A stretch of 64,000 nt of DNA from Rahnella inusitata (GCF_003263515.1 NZ_JYDE01000011.1:1-64000), one strand, 5' to 3'; positions 30,092-40,495 are shown, numbered from the stretch's first letter. A program made the numbers and translations. The notes: generated from the letters alone by a model not told the origin.

Positions 30092-31350
30092 GTTTTAATA
30101 CGATCTCTGTTATCGGACTGGGTTACATCGGTCTTCCTACCGCCGCCGCGTTTGCTTCGCACCAGAAAAAAGTGGTCGGCGTGGACATCAATCAGCACGC
30201 GGTCGACACCATTAACCGCGGGGCGATTCATATTGTCGAACCGGATCTCGATCTGCTGGTGAAGCGGGCCGTCGAAGACGGATTCCTGCGCGCCGTGACC
30301 ACGCCGGAACCCGCAGACGCTTTCCTGATTGCCGTACCGACGCCTTTCAAAGGCGATCATCTGCCCGACATGAAATTCGTCGAATCCGCCGCGCTTTCTC
30401 TGGCGCCGGTGCTCAAAAAAGGCGATTTGATCATTCTGGAATCAACTTCACCCGTTGGCGCGACCGAGAGAATGGCCGCGTTACTGGCAGAAGTGCGTAC
30501 CGATTTGACCTTCCCACAACAGGCGGGCGAGCAGGCAGACATCAATATCGCCTACTGCCCGGAGCGCGTTTTGCCGGGGCAGGTGATGGTCGAGCTGATT
30601 AAAAATGACCGCGTCATCGGCGGCATGACGGCGCTGTGTTCCCAGCGTGCGAGCGAGCTTTACAACATTTTCCTTAAAGGCGAATGTGTCGTCACCAACT
30701 CCCGTACCGCTGAAATGTGCAAGCTGACTGAAAACAGTTTCCGTGATGTAAACATCGCGTTCGCCAATGAGCTTTCGCTGATTTGCGATGCGCAGGGTAT
30801 CAATGTGTGGGAGCTGATCGGTCTGGCAAACCGCCATCCGCGCGTCAATATTTTGCAGCCGGGACCGGGTGTGGGCGGCCATTGTATCGCCGTCGATCCT
30901 TGGTTTATCGTCGCCCAAAACCCGGAGCTGGCGCGCATTATCCGCACCGCGCGGGAAGTGAACGACAGTAAGCCGCACTGGGTGGTCGATCGCGTGAAAG
31001 CAGCGCTGGCTGATTGCCTGACCACAACAGGCAAACGTGCAGCTGACGTCAAAATCGCCTGCTTTGGTCTGGCGTTTAAACAAAACATCGACGACCTGCG
31101 CGAAAGCCCGGCCGTGGAAGTCACGCATTTGATAGCAGACTGGCACGCAGGAGAAACCTGGGCGGTCGAACCGAATGTTCACCAGTTACCAGATTCGCTG
31201 GCCGAAAAAGTGACGTTGCATACGCTCGATGATGCGCTGAAAAATGCCGATCTGCTGGTGATGTTGGTCGATCATGCTTCCTTCAAAGCGATTCCCGCCG
31301 ATCAGATTGAGCAGTCGTGGATTGTGGATACCAAGGGCGTATGGCGATAA
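30088..31350 (+). CDS. wecC: UDP-N-acetyl-D-mannosamine dehydrogenase WecC
   Basis: A 420-residue NAD-dependent enzyme that oxidises UDP-ManNAc to UDP-ManNAcA. The Rossmann motif is [14 protein letters not shown] and the catalytic Cys lies in [17 protein letters not shown] 30088 overlaps the wecB stop and matches the E. coli N-terminus; a frame extending to 30076 adds four unsupported residues. In E. coli the next genes are rffG and rffH; here wecD follows at once and its start lies inside the last codons of wecC. Confidence 0.96.
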   Translation: MSFNTISVIGLGYIGLPTAAAFASHQKKVVGVDINQHAVDTINRGAIHIVEPDLDLLVKRAVEDGFLRAVTTPEPADAFLIAVPTPFKGDHLPDMKFVESAALSLAPVLKKGDLIILESTSPVGATERMAALLAEVRTDLTFPQQAGEQADINIAYCPERVLPGQVMVELIKNDRVIGGMTALCSQRASELYNIFLKGECVVTNSRTAEMCKLTENSFRDVNIAFANELSLICDAQGINVWELIGLANRHPRVNILQPGPGVGGHCIAVDPWFIVAQNPELARIIRTAREVNDSKPHWVVDRVKAALADCLTTTGKRAADVKIACFGLAFKQNIDDLRESPAVEVTHLIADWHAGETWAVEPNVHQLPDSLAEKVTLHTLDDALKNADLLVMLVDHASFKAIPADQIEQSWIVDTKGVWR

Positions 31351-32045
31351 GCCTGCGCGGCAATGTTGATTCCCTCAGCTGGGAGAGTGAATTCTTCCAG
31401 TTGCAGAGCGCGAAACTGACGCTCGATGCCGCCGCGCCTGAAGTGACGCCACTGGATTTTGCGCCGTATGCGCTGGTGCAGGCGAAAGTGGACGCCGATC
31501 GTATGGATACGCTGGATGCCCTTTCGACGCTGGGTTTCCGGCTGGCAGAGGGTGAAACCGACGTCTGTTTGGCGATAAATCCGCAGGACGCCGCGCTTGC
31601 CGCCGGGCGTCTGGCCGTGCCGGAGGAAATTGCTGATGTGGCGGATATCGCCCGACAGGCATTCCGGCTAAGCCGTTTTCGTGCGCCGTGGTATCACCCG
31701 CAGGACAGCGCGCGTTTCTACGCGATGTGGGCGGAGAAAGCGGTGCTCGGCACCTTCGACCATCTTTGCCTGTGGGCCGATGATGAACAGGGCAATGGGC
31801 TGGGTTTCGTTACGCTTCGAAGGCTCTCGCCCGAAGAGGCAAGAATTGGCCTGCTGGCCGTCAGACCTGATTGTCAGGGACGGGGAGCGGGCAGGAAATT
31901 AATGGCGGCTGCGAAACAGTGGTGTGCTGAACAGGGAGTGTTGCGTTTACACGTCGCCACCCAAACCGGCAATCTCGCGGCCTTAAACCTTTATCTCGCC
32001 AGCGGTGGCAAAGTCACGCGCATGGCGTACTGGCTGTACAGGTGA
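31341..32045 (+). CDS. wecD: dTDP-fucosamine acetyltransferase WecD
   Basis: A 234-residue GNAT-family enzyme that acetylates dTDP-4-amino-4,6-dideoxygalactose with acetyl-CoA, giving dTDP-Fuc4NAc. The acetyl-CoA-binding stretch ARIGLLAVRPDCQGRGAGRK and the C-terminus (YWLYR) match E. coli WecD, with SRFRAPWYHP in the middle. ATG 31341 overlaps the end of wecC by 10 bases; a start at 31317 is open but would extend into wecC without homology. The overlap is tight, with no remnant of rffG or rffH. Confidence 0.93.
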   Translation: MAISLRGNVDSLSWESEFFQLQSAKLTLDAAAPEVTPLDFAPYALVQAKVDADRMDTLDALSTLGFRLAEGETDVCLAINPQDAALAAGRLAVPEEIADVADIARQAFRLSRFRAPWYHPQDSARFYAMWAEKAVLGTFDHLCLWADDEQGNGLGFVTLRRLSPEEARIGLLAVRPDCQGRGAGRKLMAAAKQWCAEQGVLRLHVATQTGNLAALNLYLASGGKVTRMAYWLYR

Positions 32046-32049
32046 AACA

Positions 32050-33180
32050 ATGATCCCTTTTAATGCGCCTCCGATCGTGGGTACTGAAATTGATTTCATG
32101 CGTGAGGCGATGAGCAGCGGCAAATTATGCGGTGACGGCGGCTTTACCCTGCGCTGCCAGCAATGGTTTGAGCAACGTTTTCATTGCCCGAAAGTGTTGC
32201 TGACGCCGTCCTGTACGGCTTCTCTTGAAATGGCCGCGCTGCTGCTCGATATCCAGCCCGGCGACGAAGTTATCATGCCGAGCTTCACCTTTGTTTCCAC
32301 CGCCAACGCGTTTGTGCTGCGTGGCGCGAAAATCGTGTTTGTCGATATCCGCCCGGACACGATGAACATTGACGAAACCCTGATTGAAGCCGCCATCACT
32401 GACAAAACCAAAGTGATTGTGCCCGTGCATTACGCCGGAGTGGCCTGTGAAATGGACACCATTATGGCGCTGGCCGAAAAGCATCGACTGTTTGTGGTGG
32501 AAGATGCCGCGCAGGGTGTGATGTCCACCTACAAAGGCAAAGCGCTCGGCACTATTGGCCATATCGGTTGTTTCAGTTTCCACGAAACCAAAAACTACAC
32601 TGCCGGTGGCGAAGGTGGCGCGACGCTGATTAACGACGCAAAACTCATCGACCGCGCGGAAATCATTCGTGAAAAAGGCACCAACCGCAGCCAGTTTTTC
32701 CGGGGGCAGGTGGATAAATATACCTGGCGCGATATCGGTTCAAGCTATCTGATGTCGGATTTGCAGGCCGCATATCTGTGGGGAAATCTGGACGCCGCTG
32801 AGAAAATTAACCAGCGCCGCCTGTGCATCTGGAATGAGTATTACGAAGCCTTGCAGGATCTGTCCGATGCCGGTCGCATCCAATTGCCGGGCATTCCGCA
32901 GGATTGCGTGCAAAACGCCCACATGTTCTACGTGCGTCTGAAGGATATCGAAGACCGTGATGCCTTTATCCGCCACATGAAAGCCGCGGATATTCTCACC
33001 GTCTTCCATTATATTCCGCTGCACGCCTGCCCGGCGGGTGAAAACTTTGGCCGTTTCGACGGCACTGACCGCTTTACCACGCAGGAAAGCGAACGTCTTG
33101 TGCGCCTGCCGCTGTTCTACAACATGACCGACGACACGCAGCGCCTGGTGATTGCGGCCATGCTGCAATACTTCGCCTGA
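32050..33180 (+). CDS. wecE: dTDP-4-amino-4,6-dideoxygalactose transaminase WecE
   Basis: A 376-residue PLP enzyme of the DegT/DnrJ/EryC1 family that aminates dTDP-4-keto-6-deoxyglucose using glutamate. The PLP lysine is in FSFHETKNYTAGGEGG, and EDAAQGVMSTYKGK is conserved. The length equals E. coli WecE when starting at ATG 32050, 4 bases after wecD; the upstream extension to 32005 overlaps wecD. Its substrate needs RffH and RffG, which are not in this cluster. Confidence 0.95.
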   Translation: MIPFNAPPIVGTEIDFMREAMSSGKLCGDGGFTLRCQQWFEQRFHCPKVLLTPSCTASLEMAALLLDIQPGDEVIMPSFTFVSTANAFVLRGAKIVFVDIRPDTMNIDETLIEAAITDKTKVIVPVHYAGVACEMDTIMALAEKHRLFVVEDAAQGVMSTYKGKALGTIGHIGCFSFHETKNYTAGGEGGATLINDAKLIDRAEIIREKGTNRSQFFRGQVDKYTWRDIGSSYLMSDLQAAYLWGNLDAAEKINQRRLCIWNEYYEALQDLSDAGRIQLPGIPQDCVQNAHMFYVRLKDIEDRDAFIRHMKAADILTVFHYIPLHACPAGENFGRFDGTDRFTTQESERLVRLPLFYNMTDDTQRLVIAAMLQYFA

Positions 33181-33181
33181 T

Positions 33182-34432
33182 ATGTCGCTGGCAAAAGCAT
33201 CTGTCTGGACCGCTGGCTCAACGCTTATCAAAATCGGGGCCGGGCTGCTGGTGGTCAAGCTGCTGGCCGTGGCGTTCGGGCCGGAAGGTGTCGGGCAGGC
33301 GGGGAATTTCCGTCAGCTGGTGACGGTGCTGGGCGTATTGTCCGGTGCCGGAATTTTCAATGGTGTCACCAAGTATGTCGCTGAACACCACGAAAATCCT
33401 GAGCAGCTTAAAGCGGTCCTTGGCACGTCATCATCGCTGATTTTAGGGTTTTCTACCCTGCTGGCGGCGGTGTTTCTGCTGGCGGCAGCGCCGGTAAGCG
33501 TCGGACTGTTTGGGCACGATCGCTATCAGGCTGTGGTTCGTGCCGTGGCCTTTATTCAGATGGGCATCGCCTACGCCAACTATTTTCAGGCCATCCTGAA
33601 AGGCTATCGCGATGCGATGGGCAATGCGCTGGCGGTCATCGGTGGCAGCCTGATTGGATTGCTTGCCTACCTGCTGTGTTTCAAACTTGGCGGTTATGAA
33701 GGCGCACTGGCCGGGCTGGCGCTGGTGCCTGCGCTGGTGATTATCCCAGCAGCGGGTATGCTGTGGCGGCGCAGATCCTTTCCGCTGGCGTATCTGAAGC
33801 CGGGCTGGGATCGGTTTATCGCCAGTCATCTGGGCAAATTTACGCTGATGGCGGTTATCACCTCCGTCACCATTCCGGTGGCCTATGTGATGATGCGAAA
33901 TCTGCTGGCAGAACATTACAGCTGGAAAGAGGTGGGGATCTGGCAGGGTGTCAGCAGTATTTCCGACGCGTACCTGCAATTTATCACCGCCTCTTTCAGT
34001 GTGTATTTACTGCCGACGCTTTCGCGACTAAAAGACAAGCGGGCGATTTCCCATGAGATCGTCAAGTCGCTGAAATTCGTGCTTCCCGCCGTCGCTGCCG
34101 TCAGTTTTACGGTATGGCTGCTGCGGGATTTCGCCATCTGGCTGCTGTTTTCCAAACAGTTTATTGCGATGCGCGATTTGTTCGCCTGGCAGCTGGTAGG
34201 TGATGTACTGAAAGTCGGCTCGTATGTTTTTGGGTATCTGGTGATCGCCCGTGCGTCGTTGCGTTTTTATGTGCTGACTGAAATCAGCCAGTTCGCGTTA
34301 CTGACCGGATTCTCACACTGGCTGATCCCGATTCACGGTTCCCTGGGCGCTGCGCAGGCGTATATGGCGACGTATATCGTCTATTTCGCGCTGTGTTGCA
34401 CCGTATTTCTTCTTTATCGTAGACGAGCATGA
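33182..34432 (+). CDS. wzxE: ECA lipid III flippase WzxE
   Basis: A 416-residue membrane protein of the Wzx/MOP family with about 12 hydrophobic helices. It moves the undecaprenyl-linked ECA trisaccharide across the inner membrane. The N-terminal [19 protein letters not shown] and the length match E. coli WzxE. ATG 33182 starts one base after the wecE stop, and its own stop overlaps wecF (ATGA). Confidence 0.95.
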   Translation: MSLAKASVWTAGSTLIKIGAGLLVVKLLAVAFGPEGVGQAGNFRQLVTVLGVLSGAGIFNGVTKYVAEHHENPEQLKAVLGTSSSLILGFSTLLAAVFLLAAAPVSVGLFGHDRYQAVVRAVAFIQMGIAYANYFQAILKGYRDAMGNALAVIGGSLIGLLAYLLCFKLGGYEGALAGLALVPALVIIPAAGMLWRRRSFPLAYLKPGWDRFIASHLGKFTLMAVITSVTIPVAYVMMRNLLAEHYSWKEVGIWQGVSSISDAYLQFITASFSVYLLPTLSRLKDKRAISHEIVKSLKFVLPAVAAVSFTVWLLRDFAIWLLFSKQFIAMRDLFAWQLVGDVLKVGSYVFGYLVIARASLRFYVLTEISQFALLTGFSHWLIPIHGSLGAAQAYMATYIVYFALCCTVFLLYRRRA

Positions 34433-35511
34433 CAACGCTGATTCACGTTTTGGGATCTGACATTCCCCACCATAATGTCACCGTACTGCGCTTTTTTAAC
34501 GACGTGCTGGCCGAATGCGCGCCTGAAAAGCTGATTTGCCATTTTATGGTGGCAGCGAAAGACGCGTCAGCGTTTGCTGCGTTCACGCGTCTGGATATTC
34601 GCGTTTATCCTGACAAAAAGTCGCTGGCGGCGGCGGCTATCGCCCGCGCGCAGGAGCGGACGCACCGCTTTTTCTTCCACGGGCAATTTAACCCGACGCT
34701 CTGGCTGGCCATCCTGACCGGCAAAATCAAATCGCAGCAGGTGAGCTGGCATATCTGGGGCGCGGATTTGTATGAATCGGCAGGCAGCCTCAAATTTCGG
34801 CTGTTCTATATGCTGCGCCGTCTGGCGCAGGGACGTATCGGGCACGTTTTTGGCACGCGCGGCGATTTGATTCATTTCCATCAACGGCACCCCCGTGTTC
34901 CCTCATCTTTACTCTATTTCCCGACACGCATGGATCCCGCGCTGACTCAGCCGGCAGATCTGCCGGAACCACAAGGGCCGATGACCGTGCTGGTCGGAAA
35001 TTCCGGCGATCGCAGCAATCGCCACATTGAAGCCCTGCGATCCTTGCATCAGCAGTTCGGCCCGGATATCCGCGTGATTATTCCGATGGGCTATCCGGCC
35101 AATAATCAGACCTATATCGAACTGGTGCGGGCGGAAGCGTTGAAACTTTTCGCTCCTGACCATGTTGAACTGATGACCGATGCAATGGCGTTTGAGGATT
35201 ATCTCAACGTGCTGCGTCGCTGCACGTTGGGCTATTTCATTTTTGACCGGCAGCAGGCGATTGGTACCCAATGTTTGCTGATCCAGTTCGGCGTGCCGTT
35301 TGTGGTCAGCCGCCAGAATCCGTTCTGGCAGGATCTGGCGGAACAGCATCTGCCGGTGCTGTTTTACGGTGACGCACTGGATGCGAATACCGTGGCCGAG
35401 GCGCGTCGCCAGTTGCTCAATACCGACCGGCAGAACATCGCTTTCTTTAACCCGAATTACGTTACCGGCTGGCAGCAGGCGCTGCTGCTGGCGGCGGGAG
35501 AGGCATCATGA
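34429..35511 (+). CDS. wecF: dTDP-Fuc4NAc:lipid II transferase WecF
   Basis: A 360-residue peripheral glycosyltransferase (GT56) that adds Fuc4NAc to lipid II, finishing the trisaccharide repeat. It shows the family start [16 protein letters not shown] and the stretches [12 protein letters not shown] and [17 protein letters not shown]. There is no membrane helix, so it works on the cytoplasmic face. It overlaps both wzxE and wzyE by 4 bases. Confidence 0.95.
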   Translation: MTTLIHVLGSDIPHHNVTVLRFFNDVLAECAPEKLICHFMVAAKDASAFAAFTRLDIRVYPDKKSLAAAAIARAQERTHRFFFHGQFNPTLWLAILTGKIKSQQVSWHIWGADLYESAGSLKFRLFYMLRRLAQGRIGHVFGTRGDLIHFHQRHPRVPSSLLYFPTRMDPALTQPADLPEPQGPMTVLVGNSGDRSNRHIEALRSLHQQFGPDIRVIIPMGYPANNQTYIELVRAEALKLFAPDHVELMTDAMAFEDYLNVLRRCTLGYFIFDRQQAIGTQCLLIQFGVPFVVSRQNPFWQDLAEQHLPVLFYGDALDANTVAEARRQLLNTDRQNIAFFNPNYVTGWQQALLLAAGEAS

Positions 35512-36881
35512 CGCTGGCACAGTTAGGTGGCCTGTCTTTGGTTTACGCGCTCTCGCTGCTGTTTATCCTGACGCTGACCTATAAAGAATTTCGTCGCGTG
35601 CGTTTCAACTTCAACGTCCTGTTTTCGTTGTTGTACCTGCTGACATTTTATTTCGGTTTTCCACTGACCTGTGTGCTGGTTTTCCAGTTTGATGTCAAAG
35701 TGGTGCCGGTGGAAAACCTGTTGCAGGCCATGCTCGCCGCCACCTGTTTCTACGGCATTTACTACGTCAGTTACAAAACGCGGCTGAAGGCCAAACGTGA
35801 CGGGCCTTCACGGGCGATATTCACCATGAACCGGGTGGAGACGCACCTGACGTGGATCCTGCTGGCGCTGATCGCTGTGGTAACGGTCTCTGTCTTCTTT
35901 ATGCACAACGGTTTTTTGTTGTTTAAGCTGAAGTCCTACAGCCAGATTTTTTCCAGCGACGTCTCCGGCGTGGCCCTCAAACGCTTCTTCTATTTCTTCA
36001 TCCCGGCCATGCTGGTGGTATTTTTCCTCAAGCCGGATGTGCGCCGCTGGCTGTTTTTCCTCGCCAGCACCGTTGCGTTTGGTTTCCTGACTTACGTTAT
36101 CGTCGGCGGCACACGCGCCAACATTATCATCGCTTTTGCGTTGTTTCTGTTTATCGGCATTGTGCGCGGCTGGATCTCGTTGTGGATGCTGGCGGCCGCA
36201 GGCGTGCTGGGGATTGTCGGGATGTTCTGGCTGGCGCTGAAGCGCTACGGCCTGAACGTCAGCGGCCCGGAAGCGTTTTATACCTTCCTGTATCTGACGC
36301 GCGATACCTTCTCGCCCTGGGAAAACCTCGGCCTGTTGTTGCAGAACTACGACAAAATTAGCTTCCAGGGTCTCGCACCCATCGTGCGTGACTTCTACGT
36401 CTTTATCCCCGGCTGGCTGTGGCACGACCGTCCGAGTGTGGTGCTTAACTCTGCCAACTATTTCACCTGGGAAGTGCTCGATAACCATTCCGGTCTGGCG
36501 ATTTCCCCGACGCTGATTGGATCGCTGGTGGTGATGGGCGGCGTGTGGTTTATTCCGCTCGGTGCCGTCGCTGTGGGCATGATCATCAAGTGGTTTGACT
36601 GGCTATATGAGAAAGGCAAAGCTGATGCGAATAAGTATAAAGCGGCGATTCTGCAAAGTTTCTGCTTCGGCGCAGTCTTCAATATTATCGTGCTGGCCCG
36701 TGAAGGCGTGGATTCCTTCTTCTCACGGGTGGTGTTTTTCTGTGTCGTGTTCGGTGCCTGTCTGATCGCAGCCAAATTGTTGTACTGGATGCTGGACGCT
36801 GCGGGGCTGATCCGTGCCAAAATGCCGCGCAATGAAAACCCCATCGGGACGGTAGCTGTCAGGAAAGCCAATGAACTCTGA
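35508..36881 (+). CDS. wzyE: ECA polymerase WzyE
   Basis: A 457-residue integral membrane protein with about 11 hydrophobic helices and a large periplasmic loop, which polymerises the flipped trisaccharides. It starts [20 protein letters not shown], similar to E. coli WzyE (450 residues), and contains the conserved [17 protein letters not shown]. The C-terminal tail is a little longer than in E. coli. Its 3' end overlaps wecG by 11 bases. Confidence 0.94.
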   Translation: MTLAQLGGLSLVYALSLLFILTLTYKEFRRVRFNFNVLFSLLYLLTFYFGFPLTCVLVFQFDVKVVPVENLLQAMLAATCFYGIYYVSYKTRLKAKRDGPSRAIFTMNRVETHLTWILLALIAVVTVSVFFMHNGFLLFKLKSYSQIFSSDVSGVALKRFFYFFIPAMLVVFFLKPDVRRWLFFLASTVAFGFLTYVIVGGTRANIIIAFALFLFIGIVRGWISLWMLAAAGVLGIVGMFWLALKRYGLNVSGPEAFYTFLYLTRDTFSPWENLGLLLQNYDKISFQGLAPIVRDFYVFIPGWLWHDRPSVVLNSANYFTWEVLDNHSGLAISPTLIGSLVVMGGVWFIPLGAVAVGMIIKWFDWLYEKGKADANKYKAAILQSFCFGAVFNIIVLAREGVDSFFSRVVFFCVVFGACLIAAKLLYWMLDAAGLIRAKMPRNENPIGTVAVRKANEL

Positions 36882-37614
36882 AAAAAATAACATTCCACAC
36901 TACGACATACGCGGGATAAGCCTCTGGGGCTTTCGCGATATGGCGCATTTTCTCGATTATTTGTTTGCCGGTCATCAGGTGAAAACCGGTGCGCTGGTGG
37001 CAATGAATGCTGAGAAAGTACTGACCGTCGAAAGTAACCCGGAACTCAGTACGCTGATTGGCCAGGCAGAATACAAATACGCAGACGGGATCAGCATTGT
37101 GCGTGCCATCCGCAAGAAATATCCCCAGGCGAAAGTGTCACGCATTGCGGGTGCCGATTTGTGGGAAGGCCTGATGCAGCGCGCAGGCGCAGAAGGGACG
37201 CCGGTATTTCTGATCGGCGGTAAACCGGAGATTCTGCAACAAACCGAAGACAAGTTGCGCGCGCAATGGAACGTCAATATCGCCGGCAGCCAGAACGGGT
37301 ATTTCACGCCGGATCAGCGCGACGCGTTATTTGAACGGGTGAAAGCCAGCGGCGCGGCGATCGTGACCGTCGCGATGGGCTCGCCGAAGCAGGAAATCCT
37401 GATGCGCGACTGCCGCCTCGTTCATCCGGACGCGCTGTATATGGGGATCGGCGGCACCTACGACGTGTTTACCGGCCATGTGAAACGCGCCCCGAAGATC
37501 TGGCAGAAGATGGGGCTGGAGTGGCTTTACCGCCTGATTTCGCAACCGAGCCGTCTGCGCCGTCAGCTGAAGCTGCTCAAATTCGTCCGCTATTACTATA
37601 CGGGAAGTCTGTAA
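36871..37614 (+). CDS. wecG: UDP-ManNAcA transferase WecG
   Basis: A 247-residue GT26 (WecG/TagA/CpsF) glycosyltransferase that adds ManNAcA to lipid I to form lipid II. Family blocks seen are [32 protein letters not shown] and [12 protein letters not shown]. It is the last ECA gene and the start overlaps wzyE. A hairpin without a T-run follows. Confidence 0.95.
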   Translation: MNSEKNNIPHYDIRGISLWGFRDMAHFLDYLFAGHQVKTGALVAMNAEKVLTVESNPELSTLIGQAEYKYADGISIVRAIRKKYPQAKVSRIAGADLWEGLMQRAGAEGTPVFLIGGKPEILQQTEDKLRAQWNVNIAGSQNGYFTPDQRDALFERVKASGAAIVTVAMGSPKQEILMRDCRLVHPDALYMGIGGTYDVFTGHVKRAPKIWQKMGLEWLYRLISQPSRLRRQLKLLKFVRYYYTGSL

Positions 37615-37621
37615 TTATCTT

Positions 37622-37650
37622 CGCCGTCCTGAATAAACCTCAGGGCGGCG
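37622..37650 (+). terminator. Hairpin after wecG, possible end of the ECA operon
   Basis: An 11-bp stem (CGCCGTCCTGA/TCAGGGCGGCG, one G-U pair) with a 7-base loop starts 7 bases after the wecG stop. There is no T-run, so termination would need help or the hairpin may only protect the 3' end. Confidence 0.5.
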
Positions 37651-37858
37651 CGTCACCTCTCATTTCTCACTTCTCCTCTCTGCAATTTGCAGTCTGTCTT
37701 GCCTATCAATGCGTATCTTTCTCAATTGTGGTTTGCAACTCATCTGAAAATACGAAACCATAACGCCGTTTTTCCGCGGTCTGCGGGGGATCTCACAATA
37801 AAAATAACATTCCGGTCATTCCGGAAGGCAAACACCAACACAGAGAAATTGAGGATCT

Positions 37859-39253
37859 ATGGCGAATCAAGAAGAGAAGGGTGGGCTACACCGCGGGCTG
37901 GAAGCCCGGCATATTGAGCTTATCGCGCTGGGCGGTACCATTGGTGTCGGACTGTTTATGGGCGCGGCGAGTACGCTGAAATGGGCGGGGCCTTCCGTGC
38001 TGCTGGCGTACATTCTGGCGGGGATTTTTGTCTTCTTTATCATGCGTTCAATGGGCGAGATGCTGCATCTGGAGCCGGTGGCCGGGTCATTTGCGGTTTA
38101 TGCGCACAAATATCTCGGGCCTTACTATGGCTATCTGACAGCCTGGAGCTACTGGTTCATGTGGATAGCGGTGGGGATTTCAGAAATCACCGCTATTGGC
38201 GTCTACGCGCAATACTGGTTCCCTGAATTACCGCAGTGGATCCCGGCGCTGATGGCTGTGGCAATTGTCGCTGCAGCCAATCTGGCCGCCGTGAAACTTT
38301 ACGGTGAGATGGAATTCTGGTTTGCGCTGATCAAAATCACCACCATCATTGTGATGATTGTGGTCGGTCTGGCCGTAATCTTCTTCGGTTTCGGTAATCA
38401 CGGTGAACCGGTTGGCTTTGCCAATCTGACCGCGCACGGCGGTTTCTTCGCCGGTGGCTGGAAAGGGTTCCTGTTTGCGTTGTGTATCGTCGTGGCGTCT
38501 TATCAGGGTGTCGAACTGGTGGGTATTACCGCTGGTGAAGCGAAAAACCCGCAGGTGACGCTCAAGCGTGCCATCAACAATATCCTGTGGCGTATCCTGA
38601 TTTTCTACGTGGGCGCGATTTTCGTCATCATCACCATCTTCCCGTGGAATGAAATGGGGACGCACGGCAGCCCGTTCGTGCTGACGTTCGCGAAGATTGG
38701 TATCGCCTCGGCGGCGGGCATCATCAACTTTGTCGTGCTGACGGCGGCGCTGTCCGGTTGTAACAGCGGCATGTACAGCTGCGGGCGCATGCTCTATGCA
38801 TTGTCTAAGAATCGCCAGTTGCCTGCGTTTTTGAGCAATGTCTCGAAAAGTGGCGTGCCGGTGTACGGCATTGCTATCACCATTTTATGTCTGCTGGTCG
38901 GCTCATGTCTGAACTACCTGATCCCGAATCCTGAGAAAGTCTTCGTCTACGTTTACAGTGCCAGCGTCCTGCCGGGCATGGTGCCGTGGTTCGTGGTGCT
39001 CATCAGCCAGCTGCGTTTTCGTGAAGCACATAAAGAGAAACTGAAGAACCATCCGTTCAAATCAATTCTGTTCCCTTATACCAACTATCTGACGCTGATT
39101 TTCCTGACCTGCGTACTGGTGGGCATGGCGATTAACCCGGATACGCGCATTTCTTTGCTGGTAGGCGGTATTTTCATCGCGGGAGTGTCCCTGATATACT
39201 TCGGCCTTGGCATGCATAAGCGTGCTGCGCTGATGACGGAAAAGGCAAAATAA
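37859..39253 (+). CDS. yifK: Threonine/serine:H+ symporter YifK (ThrP)
   Basis: A 464-residue amino acid-polyamine-organocation (APC) family permease with 12 hydrophobic helices. The N-terminal [20 protein letters not shown] is the family signature and the protein resembles E. coli YifK/ThrP closely. In E. coli it imports threonine and serine and is controlled by Lrp and the sRNA GcvB. It sits between wecG and the argX tRNA cluster as in E. coli. A 244-bp leader region separates it from wecG, so it has its own promoter. Confidence 0.94.
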   Translation: MANQEEKGGLHRGLEARHIELIALGGTIGVGLFMGAASTLKWAGPSVLLAYILAGIFVFFIMRSMGEMLHLEPVAGSFAVYAHKYLGPYYGYLTAWSYWFMWIAVGISEITAIGVYAQYWFPELPQWIPALMAVAIVAAANLAAVKLYGEMEFWFALIKITTIIVMIVVGLAVIFFGFGNHGEPVGFANLTAHGGFFAGGWKGFLFALCIVVASYQGVELVGITAGEAKNPQVTLKRAINNILWRILIFYVGAIFVIITIFPWNEMGTHGSPFVLTFAKIGIASAAGIINFVVLTAALSGCNSGMYSCGRMLYALSKNRQLPAFLSNVSKSGVPVYGIAITILCLLVGSCLNYLIPNPEKVFVYVYSASVLPGMVPWFVVLISQLRFREAHKEKLKNHPFKSILFPYTNYLTLIFLTCVLVGMAINPDTRISLLVGGIFIAGVSLIYFGLGMHKRAALMTEKAK

Positions 39254-39346
39254 CGTCGTAAGTCATGGGTGGGGAAGGTAAGGCGCTTACTTTTAATGCG
39301 TATTGGACAAAGCGTAATCAAACGCAATATTTCTGATAAAAAGCAC

Positions 39347-39375
39347 TAGACAGCTAGTCGTTAAAACCGTAGTAT
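39347..39375 (+). promoter_or_regulatory. Promoter of the argX-hisR-leuT-proM operon
   Basis: TAGACA at 39347-39352 and TAGTAT at 39370-39375 are separated by 17 bp, close to the sigma-70 ideal. Transcription would start about 39382, 15 bases before tRNA-Arg, in a GC-rich discriminator typical of stable RNA genes. Confidence 0.65.
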
Positions 39376-39396
39376 CCCCACCCGCAACGGCGCTAA

Positions 39397-39473
<77 letters not shown>

Positions 39474-39544
39474 TTAAGTTTGCGCTAGAGTTGCGGTGGT
39501 CTTGTTTGAAGTTGAACGGTCCACGATGTAGAAAAGTTTGAAAT

Positions 39545-39621
39545 GGTGGCTATAGCTCAGTTGGTAGAGCCCTGGATTGTGATTCCAGTTGTCGTGGGTT
39601 CGAGCCCCATTAGCCACCCCA
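39545..39621 (+). tRNA. hisR: tRNA-His (anticodon GTG)
   Basis: A complete 77-nt tRNA including the extra 5' G (position -1) that marks tRNA-His. The anticodon arm TGGATTGTGATTCCA gives GTG. CCA is encoded at 39619-39621. Confidence 0.97.
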
Positions 39622-39652
39622 AATTTTTTAAATGATTTTGTGATTGTGACAT

Positions 39653-39738
39653 GCGATGGTGGCGGAATTGGTAGACGCGCTAGCTTCAGGTGTTAGTGTC
39701 CTTTGGATGTGAGGGTTCGAGTCCCTCCCTTCGCACCA
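39653..39738 (+). tRNA. leuT: tRNA-Leu (anticodon CAG)
   Basis: An 86-nt class II tRNA with a long variable arm and encoded CCA. The anticodon loop CTTCAGG gives CAG. The acceptor stem has a T-T mismatch at positions 5-68, where E. coli tRNA-Leu1 as I remember it also has a mismatch (A-C), so the imperfect pair is probably tolerated. Confidence 0.95.
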
Positions 39739-39799
39739 CACACACAAAAAGCATTTAAATGATGCAGTTAGCGTCAAGAAGTAGTAAGATGCACGACAT

Positions 39800-39876
39800 C
39801 GGCGAGTAGCGCAGCTTGGTAGCGCAACTGGTTTGGGACCAGTGGGTCGGAGGTTCGAATCCTCTCTCGCCGACCA
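39800..39876 (+). tRNA. proM: tRNA-Pro (anticodon TGG)
   Basis: A complete 77-nt tRNA with encoded CCA. The anticodon arm CTGGTTTGGGACCAG gives TGG, reading CCN proline codons. It is the last tRNA of the cluster and an intrinsic terminator follows 12 bases later. Confidence 0.97.
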
Positions 39877-39888
39877 ATTCGAATAAAG

Positions 39889-39914
39889 AGCCCTGCAGAA
39901 ATGCGGGGCTTTTT
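39889..39914 (+). terminator. Intrinsic terminator of the tRNA operon
   Basis: A 9-bp stem AGCCCTGCA/TGCGGGGCT (one G-U pair) with a GAAA loop and a T-run, just after tRNA-Pro. Confidence 0.92.
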
Positions 39915-40047
39915 GTTATCTGCGATTTGATCAATTCCCTTTCCACACCTGTTGTTGCCTTTCGGCGACTTCATACCTTCATTTTGTCTCTGTATTGAGA
40001 CGCTTATATCATTGATAAAATAGGGTAATTTCATTTTCATTCTGTGG

Positions 40048-40065
40048 TGTCGTCATCAGGAGACA
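40048..40065. promoter_or_regulatory. GlrR (QseF)-type activator site upstream of glmZ
   Basis: The sequence TGTC-N10-GACA is present exactly, which is the GlrR recognition pattern described for glmY and glmZ promoters in enterobacteria. It lies about 120 bp upstream of a sigma-54 promoter, the distance expected of an enhancer-type site. Confidence 0.7.
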
Positions 40066-40128
40066 GATCAGGGGCTATGGCAGGAGATTCGCGGAGGTTT
40101 GAAAAAGTACGCGTGTTTGACGAATAAT

Positions 40129-40141
40129 AAAAACCTTGATA
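40129..40141. promoter_or_regulatory. Candidate IHF site between the GlrR site and the glmZ promoter
   Basis: On the minus strand the sequence fits the IHF consensus WATCAA-N4-TTR at all but the last base, and an A-rich tract lies next to it. A bend here would bring the upstream activator to the sigma-54 polymerase. This is a single weak-consensus match. Confidence 0.4.
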
Positions 40142-40181
40142 ATCATAACGATAAAATATTTCGCCTCAGGTCTTGCCAGAG

Positions 40182-40197
40182 TGGCACGCGTCCTGCA
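40182..40197 (+). promoter_or_regulatory. Sigma-54 promoter of glmZ
   Basis: TGGCACG-N4-CTGCA has GG at 40183-40184 and GC at 40195-40196, with exactly 10 bases between them, as sigma-54 promoters require. The predicted start, about 12 bases on, falls at the 5' end of GlmZ. Confidence 0.85.
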
Positions 40198-40208
40198 ATA
40201 TTCCCGCC

Positions 40209-40410
40209 GTAGATGCTCATTCCACCCATTATGTTTGCTCCGGCTTCATAAACCTGGGAATGATGCAGAGCCAATTTATAGTGCCTATTGTCACCCTGAC
40301 CGATAACGCTTCGGCATTATCATGCAGATGACAAAACGTTGAGTGAGGCACTCACTGTTGTTCTGACCTGATTGTTTTAGACACCTGACATTGTGCAGGT
40401 GTTTTTTTTT
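40209..40410 (+). ncRNA. glmZ: Small regulatory RNA GlmZ
   Basis: The transcript begins GTAGATGCTCATTCCA, nearly identical to the 5' end of E. coli GlmZ, and keeps other known stretches such as CATAAAC, GGAATGA-GCAGAGCC and AACGTTGAGTGA-GCAC. It ends in a 7-bp hairpin (ACACCTG/CAGGTGT) with a long T-run at 40381-40410. GlmZ activates glmS mRNA translation by Hfq-assisted pairing and is itself cut by RNase E with RapZ when glucosamine-6-phosphate is plentiful. The gene lies upstream of hemY as in E. coli, although aslA and aslB are absent. Confidence 0.92.
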
Positions 40411-40495
40411 GCCCATACCCGCCATCCTTGGAGCCGCAGATGTGTTGGCCGCCTGCCTGCGATTCCTATGATTCAGGGTATAAGTTTGATGACGT

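Noticed and set aside
39755-39946. Minus-strand frame containing GERGFEPPTHWSQTSC
   Set aside because: This is the well-known false protein produced by reading the antisense of tRNA-Pro; it also overlaps the tRNA terminator.
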